In this document: one piece after another, positions 6,937 through 15,762 of the stretch
Numbering within the stretch: the stretch's first letter is position 1
Layout of the letters: every line of letters starts with the position of its first letter
Source of the DNA: Caulobacteraceae bacterium PMMR1
Lineage (GTDB): Bacteria; Pseudomonadota; Alphaproteobacteria; Caulobacterales; Caulobacteraceae
Direction of reading: 5' to 3'
NCBI GenBank assembly: GCA_000733915.1
Contig: JPOM01000001.1
Span: forward strand, 1,984,001-2,048,000
Length of the DNA stretch: 64,000 nt
Translations under genes and position numbers: made by a program
The notes under the pieces: generated by a model
What the model was told of the DNA's origin: nothing
The model's database searches: none
The model's input: only the letters and a program-made list of their open reading frames with translations

Positions 6937-8625
6937 ATGACCGGTGCTACGCCTCGCAAGGCCGAGCGGGAGGCGGCGCCGGTCCGGGCGGCGCTCTACC
7001 TGCGCGTCTCGACCGGCCGGCAGGCCGACAACGATCTGTCGATTCCGGACCAGCGTCGGCAGGCGCGGACATATTGCGAGAGCAAGGGCTGGGAGGTCGC
7101 TGAGGAGTACGTCGAGCCCGGCGCTTCGGCGATGGACGACAAGCGGCCTGAGTTCCAGAAGATGATCGACGCGGCCACCGTGAAGGGGCCGCCTTTCACG
7201 ACCATCGTCGTCCACTCCTTCTCGCGGTTCTTCCGCGACCAATTCAAGTTCGAATACTACGTCCGCAAGCTCGCCAAGAACGGTGTCAAGCTGGTCTCGA
7301 TCACGCAAGCGGTCAGCGACGACCCGATGGGCAACATGATCCGCCAGATCATGGGCCTGTTCGACGAGTACCAGTCGCGTGAGAATGGCAAACACACGCT
7401 GCGCGCCATGCAGGAGAACGCGCGCCAGGGCTTCTGGAACGGCGCGCGGCCGCCGCTCGGCTACCGCATCGTCGATGCCGGCATGCGCGGCACGAAGATG
7501 AAGAAGACGCTAGAGATCGACCCGCTGCACGCCGACACCGTTCGGCTGATCTACCGCCTTGCGCTCGAGGGCATCGACGGCTCTGGTCCGATGGGGATCA
7601 AGTCGATCACCACCTACCTCAATGAGCACGGCTACCGGACGCGTGACGGGGGCCGGTTCGGCATCGCCTCGGTCCACCTGATTCTGATGCGCGAGACCTA
7701 CATCGGCCGGCACCGTTTCAACTACCGGGAATACGTCACCAAGGCGCCGAAGCCCGAGTCGGAGCACGCCATCATGGCGGTCGAGCCGATCATCTCGGAC
7801 GCCGACTGGACCGCCGTGCAGGAGGTGCTGAAGTCGCGCAGCCCGCTCAACATGCCGCCGCGGGCGGTGAGCGGCCCGAACCTGCTAACGGGCATCTGCT
7901 TCTGCGCGCACTGCAGCGGCGCGATGACGCTGCGCACCGGCAACAACCGGGGCGGGCGCACCTACCGGTACTACGCCTGCTCGACCAAGGCGCGGCAGGG
8001 CGAGACGGGCTGTTCCGGCCAAGCCGTGCCGATGGATAAGCTCGATGAAGCCGTGGTCCAGCACATCGAGTGGCGCATCCTTGACCCGCGCCGGCTTGAG
8101 GCGCTGCTCAACGAGCTGCTGGAGCGGCGCAACCAATGGGCGGAGAGCCGTCGCCAGCACGTCGCCGAGCTGCGACGACGTGCGACGGAGGCCGAAGCCA
8201 AGCTCAACCGTCTTTACCAGCTGATCGAGGCCGGCGCCGACGCGAGCGAGCCGGTGCTGGTCGGCCGCATCGCGGAGCTGAAGGCGCTGCGCGACCAGGC
8301 CCACGCCGACGCGGACCGGGCGGCTGCGCTGATGGAGAAAGCTGACGCGGTGGTCACGCCAGGGACTCTGCGCGCGTTCGCGCTTGCGGCCCGAGCCAAG
8401 CTCAGAAACGAGGATGGCGCCTACAGGCGTGATCACCTGCGGGCGCTGGCGCAGCGGATTGAGGTCGCGAACGGCACGGACGTGCGGATCACCGGCTCGA
8501 AGACAGAGCTCCTCCGAACCCTGATCGCCGTTGCAGGCGTAGGTTCGGCGGAGTTTCGTGTTCGCGGTTTTATACCGAAATGGCGCGCCCGGAACGATTC
8601 GAACGTCCGACCCTCAGATTCGTAG
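6937..8625 (+). CDS. large serine recombinase (integrase)
   Basis: A 562-residue site-specific recombinase. The resolvase domain covers residues about 16-165 with the nucleophile Ser25 in YLRVSTGRQ and the SRFFRD block. The recombinase domain follows (GTKMKKTLEID to about residue 290), then a zinc ribbon (CFCAHCSG and YYACSTKARQGETGC) and a long coiled coil rich in Glu, Arg and Ala (about 395-475). Codons from 8581 on (residues about 549-562, ending NDSNVRPSDS) are read from the antisense of the tRNA-Arg gene, and the TAG stop is in the anticodon loop region. The native C-terminus before integration was therefore probably different. It should integrate or excise the island on its left. Confidence 0.93.
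   Translation: MTGATPRKAEREAAPVRAALYLRVSTGRQADNDLSIPDQRRQARTYCESKGWEVAEEYVEPGASAMDDKRPEFQKMIDAATVKGPPFTTIVVHSFSRFFRDQFKFEYYVRKLAKNGVKLVSITQAVSDDPMGNMIRQIMGLFDEYQSRENGKHTLRAMQENARQGFWNGARPPLGYRIVDAGMRGTKMKKTLEIDPLHADTVRLIYRLALEGIDGSGPMGIKSITTYLNEHGYRTRDGGRFGIASVHLILMRETYIGRHRFNYREYVTKAPKPESEHAIMAVEPIISDADWTAVQEVLKSRSPLNMPPRAVSGPNLLTGICFCAHCSGAMTLRTGNNRGGRTYRYYACSTKARQGETGCSGQAVPMDKLDEAVVQHIEWRILDPRRLEALLNELLERRNQWAESRRQHVAELRRRATEAEAKLNRLYQLIEAGADASEPVLVGRIAELKALRDQAHADADRAAALMEKADAVVTPGTLRAFALAARAKLRNEDGAYRRDHLRALAQRIEVANGTDVRITGSKTELLRTLIAVAGVGSAEFRVRGFIPKWRARNDSNVRPSDS
8581..8625. other. probable attachment-site junction in the tRNA 3' half
   Basis: The integrase frame enters the tRNA-Arg gene from its 3' end and stops in it. 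This is the arrangement expected where an element has inserted at the tRNA 3' end and restored the tRNA. I did not find a second copy of the tRNA 3' segment on the left by eye, so the far att site is probably outside the window or lost through IS-mediated deletion. Confidence 0.5.
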
Positions 8626-8657
8626 TCTGATGCTCTATCCAGCTGAGCTACGGGCGC
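8581..8657 (-). tRNA. tRNA-Arg (anticodon ACG)
   Basis: The minus strand folds as a complete tRNA: acceptor GCGCCCG at 8657-8651 pairs with CGGGCGC at 8591-8585, D arm with AGCTCAGCTGGATAGAGC, anticodon stem TCAGA/TCTGA around loop CTACGAA (anticodon ACG, arginine), and T arm with GTTCGAATC. The terminal CCA is encoded (8583-8581). The 3' half overlaps the end of the recombinase gene. Confidence 0.96.
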
Positions 8658-8823
8658 GCGGGCCTGGGTGAACAGGCAGGGGCGGTCAAATAGCGCCCGG
8701 CGCCCCCGAAGGCAAGCGCCTGTCCGGGCTCAGCACACGCGGAACGGCGCACATCAGACCGCGCGCATCAGGAGGCGGGGCGCGCTTGATCGCGGCGCTC
8801 GCCTGCGCTTCTGATCGCCGCCC

Positions 8824-9348
8824 ATGACGACCCGCCCGCCCCTTCTCACGCTCGGCCCCGTGGCGCGGGCGCGCAACGGGGTGATCGGGCGCGAGGGGGG
8901 CCTGCCCTGGCGGTTGCGGAGCGACCTGCAGAGCTTCAAGGCGCTGACGCTGGGCAAGCCGGTGATCATGGGCCGCAAGACCTGGGACAGCCTCCCCCGC
9001 CGGCCCCTGCCCGGGCGGCTGAACCTGGTGCTGTCGAAGGACCGCAGCTTCGAGCCCCGGGGCGCGGTCGCCTGCACCGACTTCGACGAAGCGGTCGCGA
9101 TCGCGCGCGAGCAGGCGGCCGAAGACGGGGCGGAGGAGGTCTGCGTCATCGGCGGCGCGGCGCTCTTCGCCCTGGCGCTGCCCCGGGCGCGGCGGCTCTA
9201 TCTGACCGAGGTCGAGGCGGAGGTGGAGGGCGACGTCCTGATGCCGCCCATCGACGAGGCCGCCTGGCGCGAGGTGCGGCGACGCGCCTATCCCGCCGGC
9301 CCCGAGGACGAGCACCCCTTCGTGGTCCGCGTGCTGGAGCGGCGCTGA
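8824..9348 (+). CDS. folA: dihydrofolate reductase
   Basis: A 174-residue DHFR that reduces dihydrofolate to tetrahydrofolate with NADPH for thymidylate, purine and methionine synthesis. Seen are ARNGVIGREGGLPWRL (Met20-loop region with the PW pair), the acidic Asp of SDLQSFK in the active site, VIMGRKTWDSLP, and the nucleotide-binding VIGGAALF. Length is normal. No thyA is adjacent. It is the first chromosomal gene after the tRNA-Arg junction; 166 bases in between hold only the tRNA 5' flank. Confidence 0.93.
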   Translation: MTTRPPLLTLGPVARARNGVIGREGGLPWRLRSDLQSFKALTLGKPVIMGRKTWDSLPRRPLPGRLNLVLSKDRSFEPRGAVACTDFDEAVAIAREQAAEDGAEEVCVIGGAALFALALPRARRLYLTEVEAEVEGDVLMPPIDEAAWREVRRRAYPAGPEDEHPFVVRVLERR

Positions 9349-9403
9349 TCGGCCTCACGCGCGGCGGGTGGGCGGCGAGGCCAGGCTCGTATAGGCAGGG
9401 ACG

Positions 9404-10735
9404 ATGAGCGACATCCCGCACCCGGAGGAGATCGCCGCCGGCGCGGTCGCGCCCGAAGCCCCCGCCGTGGGCGCGCCCGAGGGAACCCCGCAGCACACGT
9501 CGCTCACCGGCCGGCGTCGTCAGGCGGCGCTGGGCTTCATCTTCGCTGCGGCGCTCATGGACATCTTGGCGCTCAGCATCATGATCCCGGTGCTGCCCAA
9601 TCTGATCAAGCAGCTGGCGGGGGGCGGCACGGCCCAGGCGGCGCACGCGGCCATGATCTTCGGGGTCACCTGGGGCCTGATGCAGTTCTTCTGCGCGCCG
9701 GTGATCGGCATGCTGTCGGACCGGTTCGGGCGGCGGCCGGTGCTGCTGATCTCGATCTTCGGCCTGGGGATCGATTATCTGTTCATGGCGCTGGCCCCGA
9801 CGCTGGGCTGGCTCTTCGTGGGCCGGGTGATCAACGGCGCGACTGCGGCGAGCTTCTCCACCGCCAACGCCTACATCGCCGACGTGACGCCGCCGGAGGG
9901 CCGCGCCAAGGCCTTCAGCCTCATGGGCGCGGCGTTCGGCATCGGCTTTGTGATCGGGCCGGGGATCGGCGGCTGGCTCGGCACGATCGACCTTCGCCTG
10001 CCGTTTTTCGTCTCCGCCTCCCTGGCCCTGATCAACTGGCTCTACGGCTTCTTCGTCCTGCCGGAGTCCCTGCCGAAGGAGCGGCGCGCCGGCGCGCTCA
10101 ACTGGGCCAAGGCGAACCCCGTCGGCGCGCTGGACATCTTTCGCACCCGCCCGACCCTGATCCCGCTCTCGGCGGTGCAGTTCCTGTTCCAGCTGGCGCA
10201 CAGCGTGTTTCCGAGCATTTTCGTCCTCTACGTCGGCTGGCGCTTCGGCTGGGGCGTGGGCCCGGCCAGCTACATGCTGATGGCCACGGGCCTGCTCTCG
10301 ATCCTGATGCAATCCTTCGTCACCGGGCGGGCGGTGACGTGGCTGAAGGAGCGCGGGGCGCTGATGGTCGGCCTGGCGTCGGCCGCCGCGGCCTTCTTCG
10401 CCTATGGCTTGGCGCCGAGCGGCCCGTGGTTCTACGCCGCCGTGCCGGTGGGCGCGCTGAGCGCCTTTAGCGGGCCCAGCCTGATGTCGCTGATGTCCCG
10501 GCGGGTGAGCCCCTCCGAACAGGGCAGGCTCCAGGGCGCCAACTCCGCCATCATGGGCGTCACCTCGATCCTGGGGCCGGCGCTTTACCCATCGTTGCTG
10601 AGCTTCACGGTGCGGCGCGCCGACCCGGCGACCTTAGCGGCCGGCGCGCCGATCATGACGGCGGGCGTGATCGTGGTGGTCGCCCTGGTGCTGGCCTTCT
10701 TCTGGGCCAGGCCGGTGGCCGACGTGACCGCCTGA
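9404..10735 (+). CDS. MFS efflux pump, TetA/TCR-like
   Basis: A 443-residue major facilitator with 12 predicted membrane spans and an extended Ala/Pro-rich cytoplasmic N-terminus of about 40 residues. The loop after helix 2 has GMLSDRFGRRPVLL, the MFS motif A, and helix 5 has the drug-antiporter motif region GAAFGIGFVIGPGIGGWLG. The family exports tetracyclines or other small molecules by proton antiport. No TetR-type regulator is adjacent. A role in tetracycline resistance is not implied by similarity at this level. Confidence 0.85.
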   Translation: MSDIPHPEEIAAGAVAPEAPAVGAPEGTPQHTSLTGRRRQAALGFIFAAALMDILALSIMIPVLPNLIKQLAGGGTAQAAHAAMIFGVTWGLMQFFCAPVIGMLSDRFGRRPVLLISIFGLGIDYLFMALAPTLGWLFVGRVINGATAASFSTANAYIADVTPPEGRAKAFSLMGAAFGIGFVIGPGIGGWLGTIDLRLPFFVSASLALINWLYGFFVLPESLPKERRAGALNWAKANPVGALDIFRTRPTLIPLSAVQFLFQLAHSVFPSIFVLYVGWRFGWGVGPASYMLMATGLLSILMQSFVTGRAVTWLKERGALMVGLASAAAAFFAYGLAPSGPWFYAAVPVGALSAFSGPSLMSLMSRRVSPSEQGRLQGANSAIMGVTSILGPALYPSLLSFTVRRADPATLAAGAPIMTAGVIVVVALVLAFFWARPVADVTA

Positions 10736-10827
10736 GCGGGGCGGGGCGGAAATCTCAGCCGCCGCCTGCGTTCCCGAACGCGTCGCCCCATTGGCGCCGC
10801 AGAGCTTGGAGAAGGGTTGCCCGGGAC

Positions 10828-12291
10828 GTGCCCTTCATGCTGGATCGCCTCATGCGCCTAAGCCGCCTCTCGGTTCCGCTTCTCGCCCTGCTCGCCGCCT
10901 GTTCCGGCCCCGCCGGCCAGAGCGCCGCCCAGCCCGGCCAGGGTCCGGGCGCGTTTGGCTCCGGCCTGCCCCTGCCCGAGACCAACCGCGCCCCGCCGGC
11001 GAACTTCACGACCATGAAGATGAGCTTTGCGCCCATCGTGCGCCGGGCCGCGCCGGCGGTGGTCAACATCTCGTCCAGGCGGATCGTGCGGACCCAGGTG
11101 GATCCGTTCTTCGAGTTCTTCGGCGGCGGCTTCGGCGTGCCGCGGGCGCGGATCGAAGGCTCGCTGGGCTCCGGCGTGATCGTGCGCGCCGACGGGGTGA
11201 TCGTGACCAACAACCACGTGGTGGAGGGCGGGCAGGAGATCACCGTCTCCCTCGCCGACCGGCGCGAGTTCCCGGCCAAGGTCATGCTGGCCGATCCGCG
11301 CTCGGACTTGGCGGTGCTGAAGATCGACACCAAGGGCGAGCGGCTGCCCGTCATGCCCATCGAGGATCGCAACGACGTCCAGGTGGGCGACCTGGTGCTG
11401 GCCATCGGCGACCCCTTCGGCGTCGGGCAGACCGTGACCAACGGCATCGTCTCGGGCCTGGCGCGCACCGAGCTCGGCGCGTCCAATTTCTCCAGCTACA
11501 TCCAGACCGACGCGGCCATCAACCCCGGCAACTCCGGCGGCGCCCTGGTCGACATGAACGGCAACCTCTTGGGCATCAACACCTTCATCCTGTCGCGGTC
11601 GGGCACCTCCAGCGGGGTGGGCTTCGCCATTCCCGCGCCGCTGGTCCGGCGGGTGGTGGAGGCGGCCGTAGGCGGCGGGCGCACGGTGGCGCGGCCCTGG
11701 ATCGGGGCGCGGACCCAGACGGTGGATGCGGAAACGGCGCGGAGCCTGGGCCTGGACCGGGCCGGCGGCGTCCTGATCTCGAGCCTTTATCCCGGCGGTC
11801 CGGCCGCGAACGCAGGGCTGAGGGCCGGCGACCTGATCACCGCCGCCGACGGCCAGCCCGTCGCCGACCAGGGCGCGCTGAACTACGCCGTCGCGACCCA
11901 CCGCCCGGGGGAGACGCTCCGCCTGGAGGTCCGTCGCGGGGCCGGCGTCGGCCGGACCGTCACCGTGCGCCTGGAGGCCCCGCCCGCGACGCCGCCGCGA
12001 GACGAGCGAACGCTCGCCGGCCGCCAGCCCCTATCGGGCGCGACGGTGGTGAACCTCTCGCCGGCGACCGCGGACGAGTACGGCCTTGATCCCCTGGTCC
12101 GGGGGGTGCTGATCACCAAGGTCAGCGGCATCGCAGCCCAGCTCGGCTTCGCGCCGGGCGACATCGTGCGAAGCGTGAACGGCCGACCCGTCGCCACCAC
12201 CGCGGAGCTCGCCGCGGCGGCCCAGCGGCCCCAGGGCGGGTGGTCGGTGACCATCGACCGCAACGGCGAGACGGTGACCGCCACCTTCTGA
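10828..12291 (+). CDS. HtrA/Do-family serine protease, lipoprotein
   Basis: A 487-residue periplasmic quality-control protease. The N-terminus is a lipoprotein signal with the lipobox LLAAC (Cys25), so it should be membrane-anchored, unlike soluble DegP. The trypsin-like domain has His130 (TNNHVV), Asp160 (RSDLAVLK) and Ser236 (GNSGGAL). Two PDZ domains follow (about 275-370 and 395-487). The linker after the signal is Gly/Pro-rich. Start at 10828 or the Met at 10837. It stands alone, followed by an intergenic CtrA-like motif. Confidence 0.92.
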   Translation: MPFMLDRLMRLSRLSVPLLALLAACSGPAGQSAAQPGQGPGAFGSGLPLPETNRAPPANFTTMKMSFAPIVRRAAPAVVNISSRRIVRTQVDPFFEFFGGGFGVPRARIEGSLGSGVIVRADGVIVTNNHVVEGGQEITVSLADRREFPAKVMLADPRSDLAVLKIDTKGERLPVMPIEDRNDVQVGDLVLAIGDPFGVGQTVTNGIVSGLARTELGASNFSSYIQTDAAINPGNSGGALVDMNGNLLGINTFILSRSGTSSGVGFAIPAPLVRRVVEAAVGGGRTVARPWIGARTQTVDAETARSLGLDRAGGVLISSLYPGGPAANAGLRAGDLITAADGQPVADQGALNYAVATHRPGETLRLEVRRGAGVGRTVTVRLEAPPATPPRDERTLAGRQPLSGATVVNLSPATADEYGLDPLVRGVLITKVSGIAAQLGFAPGDIVRSVNGRPVATTAELAAAAQRPQGGWSVTIDRNGETVTATF

Positions 12292-12317
12292 GGCGCACCC
12301 TCGCGGCCGTGCGCGCG

Positions 12318-12332
12318 TTAACGCGGCGCTAA
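12318..12332 (+). promoter_or_regulatory. CtrA-box-like site
   Basis: TTAA at 12318, seven bases, then CTAA at 12329-12332: one mismatch to the TTAA-N7-TTAA full CtrA site of Caulobacterales. A further GTTAAC is at 12341-12346. Both sit within 40 bases of the small gene starting at 12357. Binding is inferred. Confidence 0.4.
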
Positions 12333-12356
12333 CCGTAGTCGTTAACGAAGACGATC

Positions 12357-12651
12357 ATGGCCCGCGTTCCCGGCCCCCTCGCGCCCCCCACGGCGTCCTC
12401 TCCTCCGCGTCCCGCGGTCAGCGAGGCGGCGCGTGCGGCGCAGCGGGCGTTCTTCCAGGCGGCGTTGCAGGGTGCGGGCGCGGCGGCTCCGGCGAAGGCC
12501 CCCGCCAAGAGCCCGCGCCCGCGCCCGCCGAGACCGCCCCGAGACCGGCCCCGCGGTCCGCCGCCCCGGAGCGAGCGCCCCGCGACCTCAGGAGGCGTCC
12601 CAGCCCGGGCGGCTGCTGCGGCCGGGCTCGCTCCTCGACATCAAGGTCTAG
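12357..12651 (+). pseudogene. small Ala/Pro-rich protein ending RPGSLLDIKV, frames broken twice
   Basis: Starting at ATG 12357, frame one gives an Ala/Pro-rich protein with RAAQRAFFQAALQG. A coherent ending, EASQPGRLLRPGSLLDIKV and TAG at 12649-12651, is in another frame. A middle stretch near 12520-12590 reads best in the third (PAPAETAPRPAPRSAAP). Two single-base losses in G/C-rich runs would restore one frame of about 98 codons. I do not know the function. The CtrA-like site just upstream suggests cell-cycle or motility control. It converges on the marR gene with four bases between. Confidence 0.45.
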
Positions 12652-12655
12652 CGCC

Positions 12656-13276
12656 TCAGGCCTCGGCGGCCTCGCGGCTGGCCTTGTCGGCGCGATCGGC
12701 CTTCTTGCCCTTGGCCTTCTTGCCCTTCTTGGGCTTGTCGGCGTCCTTGGCCTTCTTGTCCTTCTTGGCGTTCTTCGGCTTGGCCCCGTCGAGATCGGCC
12801 GCCGCGCCCTTGGCTTCCCCGAGCATGATCAGCTCGCCGGCCCGGGCGAGTTCGCTCAGGTGGCCGATGAAGCTGTCGCGCTTGGCCCCGGGAAGGTAGC
12901 TCAGGATGCGCGCATCGGCCGCCTGCACCCGGGGCGCGGCCTCCTCCAGCGTCGTGCGCCCGCTGTCGGTCAGGCGCACGGTGTTGGCGCGACCATCCGT
13001 AACCGAACGCTCCCGCGCCAGCAGGTCCTTGGCGATCATGCGCGCGATCATGTCGGCCAGCGTCGAGCGGTCGATCCCCGTCGCCCGCACCAGGTCCGTC
13101 TGGGTCAGGCCCTCGTTGGCGGCGACCGCGGCCAGCACCGCGTACTGGCGCTGGGTGATCGCCCCCGGGCCGGTTTCGTCGGCATAGACGTCCAGCGCCA
13201 GCTGCAGCGCCCGGTGGAGCAGGTGGCTCGGCGAGCGGTCCAGCTGCTCGACGGTGATCTTCGCGCCTTTCGCCAT
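12656..13276 (-). CDS. MarR-family regulator with lysine-rich tail
   Basis: A 206-residue protein. Residues about 20-150 form a MarR winged helix: AITQRQYAVLAAVAANEGLTQTDLVRATGIDRSTLADMIARM, then wing residues KDLLARERSVTDGRANTVRLT. The last 45 residues are almost only Lys, Ala, Asp and Gly (NAKKDKKAKDADKPKKG and on), a histone-H1-like basic tail that standard MarR proteins of about 150 residues lack. The tail could strengthen non-specific DNA binding. It diverges from the osmoprotectant ABC genes across 127 bases and may regulate them; that is inference. Confidence 0.85.
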   Translation of the reverse strand: MAKGAKITVEQLDRSPSHLLHRALQLALDVYADETGPGAITQRQYAVLAAVAANEGLTQTDLVRATGIDRSTLADMIARMIAKDLLARERSVTDGRANTVRLTDSGRTTLEEAAPRVQAADARILSYLPGAKRDSFIGHLSELARAGELIMLGEAKGAAADLDGAKPKNAKKDKKAKDADKPKKGKKAKGKKADRADKASREAAEA

Positions 13277-13403
13277 CGGCCCCCTCCGGATCGCGAATTC
13301 GTCCGAATGCCGATTTATAGCGGAATCGCGTCGGTTTCATTACAGCGTGCGTTCGCGGCCTTGCGCCCTTGCCTTGCGACCTTGGCGCCCCACAGTAGCC
13401 CGC

Positions 13404-14204
13404 GTGAGCGACGCGCCCCGGCCAGCCCCCTCGAGCCTCGACCTGCGGGGCGTCCGCAAGTCCTTCGACGGCGGATGGACGTTCGCCGTGGACGGCGTAT
13501 CCCTGAGTATCGCGCCTGGGGCGTTCACGGCCCTCGTCGGCGCCTCGGGCTCGGGCAAGACGACCTTGCTGAAGACCATCAACCGCCTTGTGGAGCCGGA
13601 CGCCGGCGAGGTCCGCATCGACGGGCGCCTGGTGGGCGAGCAGCCCGCGCCCGAGCTTCGCCGCACCATCGGCTACGCGTTCCAGGGGGTGGGGCTGTTC
13701 CCGCACCTCAGCGTGGCGGAGAACATCGGCGTCACCCCGCGCCTGCTGGGCTGGGAGCGAGCGCGGATCGCGGCGCGCACGGCCGAGCTGATCGCGCTGG
13801 TGGGGCTGGGGTCCGAGCACCTGGCCCGCGCGCCGGACCAGCTTTCCGGGGGGCAGCAGCAGCGGGTGGGCCTGGCGCGGGCCTTGGCGGCGGAGCCCCG
13901 CGTGCTGCTGCTCGACGAGCCGTTCGGCGCGCTGGACGCGGTGCTGCGCGAGGACCTCGGGGCTCAGGTGCGGGCCATCCACGACCGGCTCGGCCTGACG
14001 ACTGTCATGGTCACGCACGACGTCATGGAGGCGGTGCTTCTGGCCGATACGGTGGCGGTGATGCACGGCGGCAAGCTCCTGGCCCATGAGGCGCCGGGCG
14101 CGCTCCTGGCCGGCCACCCCGACCCGTTCGTCCGCGCGCTGATGGAGAGCCCCCGGCGTCTGGCCGAGCGCGTGGCGGAGCTGACGCGAGCGCATGCGTC
14201 ATGA
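13404..14204 (+). CDS. osmoprotectant-type ABC transporter, ATPase
   Basis: The nucleotide-binding subunit of a quaternary-amine (glycine betaine/choline/carnitine) importer of the OpuC/OsmV group. It has Walker A GASGSGKTT, the Q-loop in YAFQGVGLFPHLS, the signature LSGGQQQR, Walker B VLLLDEPFGALD, and the H-switch VTHD. It lacks the C-terminal CBS pair seen in ProV/OpuAA, ending soon after the H-loop. The GTG at 13404 is chosen because similarity begins just after it; upstream in-frame codons cover the marR promoter region. It overlaps the next gene by ATGA. Confidence 0.87.
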   Translation: MSDAPRPAPSSLDLRGVRKSFDGGWTFAVDGVSLSIAPGAFTALVGASGSGKTTLLKTINRLVEPDAGEVRIDGRLVGEQPAPELRRTIGYAFQGVGLFPHLSVAENIGVTPRLLGWERARIAARTAELIALVGLGSEHLARAPDQLSGGQQQRVGLARALAAEPRVLLLDEPFGALDAVLREDLGAQVRAIHDRLGLTTVMVTHDVMEAVLLADTVAVMHGGKLLAHEAPGALLAGHPDPFVRALMESPRRLAERVAELTRAHAS

Positions 14205-15757
14205 GCGGGGCGCTTGGTCCGGCCATCGACCTCCTCCCGCAGTATCTGGGCTGGCACGTGGTGCTGAGCGCCTCGGCCCTGGCGCTGGGCTGCGCGATCA
14301 GCCTGCCGCTCGCCGTCTGGGCCGCCCGCTCGCCCCGGGTGCGCTGGCCGGTGCTCACCCTGGCGGGCCTGATCCAGACGGTGCCGTCCCTGGCGCTGCT
14401 GGCGCTGTTCTATCCCTTGCTGGTGGGGCTCTCGGCCCTGACCCGCAGCCTGGTCGGCATCGGCTTCCCGGCCCTGGGGTTCCTGCCGGCGTTGCTGGCC
14501 CTGACCCTCTACTCGATGTTGCCGATCCTGAGGACGGCGACGGCAGGCCTCCTGGGCGTGGACCCCGCCATCACCGAAGCGGCGCGGGGCGTGGGCATGA
14601 CCGAGCGCGAGGCGCTCTGGCAGGTGCAAGCGCCGCTTGCGGCGCCTGTGGCCATGGCCGGCGTCCGCACCGCGGCGGTCTGGACCATCGGGACCGCCAC
14701 CCTGGCCACCCCCGTGGGCCAGACCTGCCTGGGCGACTACATCTTCTCCGGCCTGCAGACCGAGGCCTGGGGCCTGGTGCTGTTCGGCTGCGCGGCGGCG
14801 GCGGCCCTAGCGCTCGCCACCGACCAGCTGCTGGGTCTGATCGAGCACGGCCTCGCCCGGCGCGACCGACGGCGGGTGCTGGTCGGCAGCGCAGGGCTGA
14901 TCAGCGGGATCGCGCTCGCCGCCCTGCCTCTGATCGGCGCCGCCGGCCGCCCCCCCGCCTATGTCATCGGCGCCAAGAACTTCTCCGAACAGTACATCCT
15001 GGCCGCCATGATCTCGGACCAGCTGGAGGCCCGCGGCGCCCGGGTGGTGCGGCGCAACGACCTCGGCTCGGCCATCGCCTACCGCGCCCTGGCCGCCGGC
15101 GAGATCGACGCCTACGTCGACTATTCCGGCACGCTTTGGACCACGGTGCTCCAGCGGACCGACACGCCGCCCCGCCGCGTGCTGCTGCGCGCCCTGACCT
15201 CGGCGCTGAAGGCGCGGGACGGCGTGACGGTGCTGGGCGCGCTCGGCTTTGAGAACGCCTACGCCCTGGCCATGCCCCGCAAGACGGCGGAGCGGCTGCA
15301 CGTGCGCACCATCGCCGACCTCGCCGTGCACGCGCCGGAGCTGACGCTGGGCTCGGACCTGGAGTTCCTGTCCCGCCCGGAGTGGCGCGCGCTGAAGGCC
15401 GCCTACGGCCTGAACTTCCGAACCGAGAAGCGGTACCAGCCGACCTTCATGTACAGGGCCGCCGCCGCGGGCGAGGCGGACGTGATCAGCGCCTTCTCCT
15501 CCGACGGGCGGATCGCGGCGGACGACCTTGTGGTGCTGGCCGATCCCAAGCAGGCCATCCCGCCCTATGACGCCGTGCTGCTGGTCTCGCCCCGGCGCGC
15601 CCACGACGCCCGCCTGATCGCCGCCTTGACGCCCCTCGTGGGCCGCATCCCGGTGGAGCGCATGCGCAAGGCGAACCTCAGCGTCGACCGCGACCGCGAC
15701 AAGCGCACGCCCGAGGCCGCCGCCCGCGCCCTCGCCGCCGCCATCGACCTGAAGTAA
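14201..15757 (+). CDS. ABC importer permease fused to substrate-binding domain (OpuC/EgtU-like)
   Basis: A 518-residue fusion. Residues about 10-215 are an inner-membrane permease with the EAARGVGMTEREALWQVQAPLA coupling loop. After a further membrane helix (about 225-245), residues 255-518 are an OpuAC/QAT-type binding domain: VIGAKNFSEQYILA, then DAYVDYSGTLW, and SAFSSDGRIA. The fused form keeps one binding domain per permease, as in OpuCBC and EgtU systems. Ligand is probably a betaine-like or thiol-histidine compound; I cannot tell which. It is coupled to the ATPase by a 4-bp overlap. Confidence 0.87.
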   Translation: MSGALGPAIDLLPQYLGWHVVLSASALALGCAISLPLAVWAARSPRVRWPVLTLAGLIQTVPSLALLALFYPLLVGLSALTRSLVGIGFPALGFLPALLALTLYSMLPILRTATAGLLGVDPAITEAARGVGMTEREALWQVQAPLAAPVAMAGVRTAAVWTIGTATLATPVGQTCLGDYIFSGLQTEAWGLVLFGCAAAAALALATDQLLGLIEHGLARRDRRRVLVGSAGLISGIALAALPLIGAAGRPPAYVIGAKNFSEQYILAAMISDQLEARGARVVRRNDLGSAIAYRALAAGEIDAYVDYSGTLWTTVLQRTDTPPRRVLLRALTSALKARDGVTVLGALGFENAYALAMPRKTAERLHVRTIADLAVHAPELTLGSDLEFLSRPEWRALKAAYGLNFRTEKRYQPTFMYRAAAAGEADVISAFSSDGRIAADDLVVLADPKQAIPPYDAVLLVSPRRAHDARLIAALTPLVGRIPVERMRKANLSVDRDRDKRTPEAAARALAAAIDLK

Positions 15758-15762
15758 GGTCG

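Noticed and set aside
8658-8823. Small gene between tRNA-Arg and folA
   Set aside because: Frames here are short or run through the tRNA or folA and have no ribosome-binding site or similarity.
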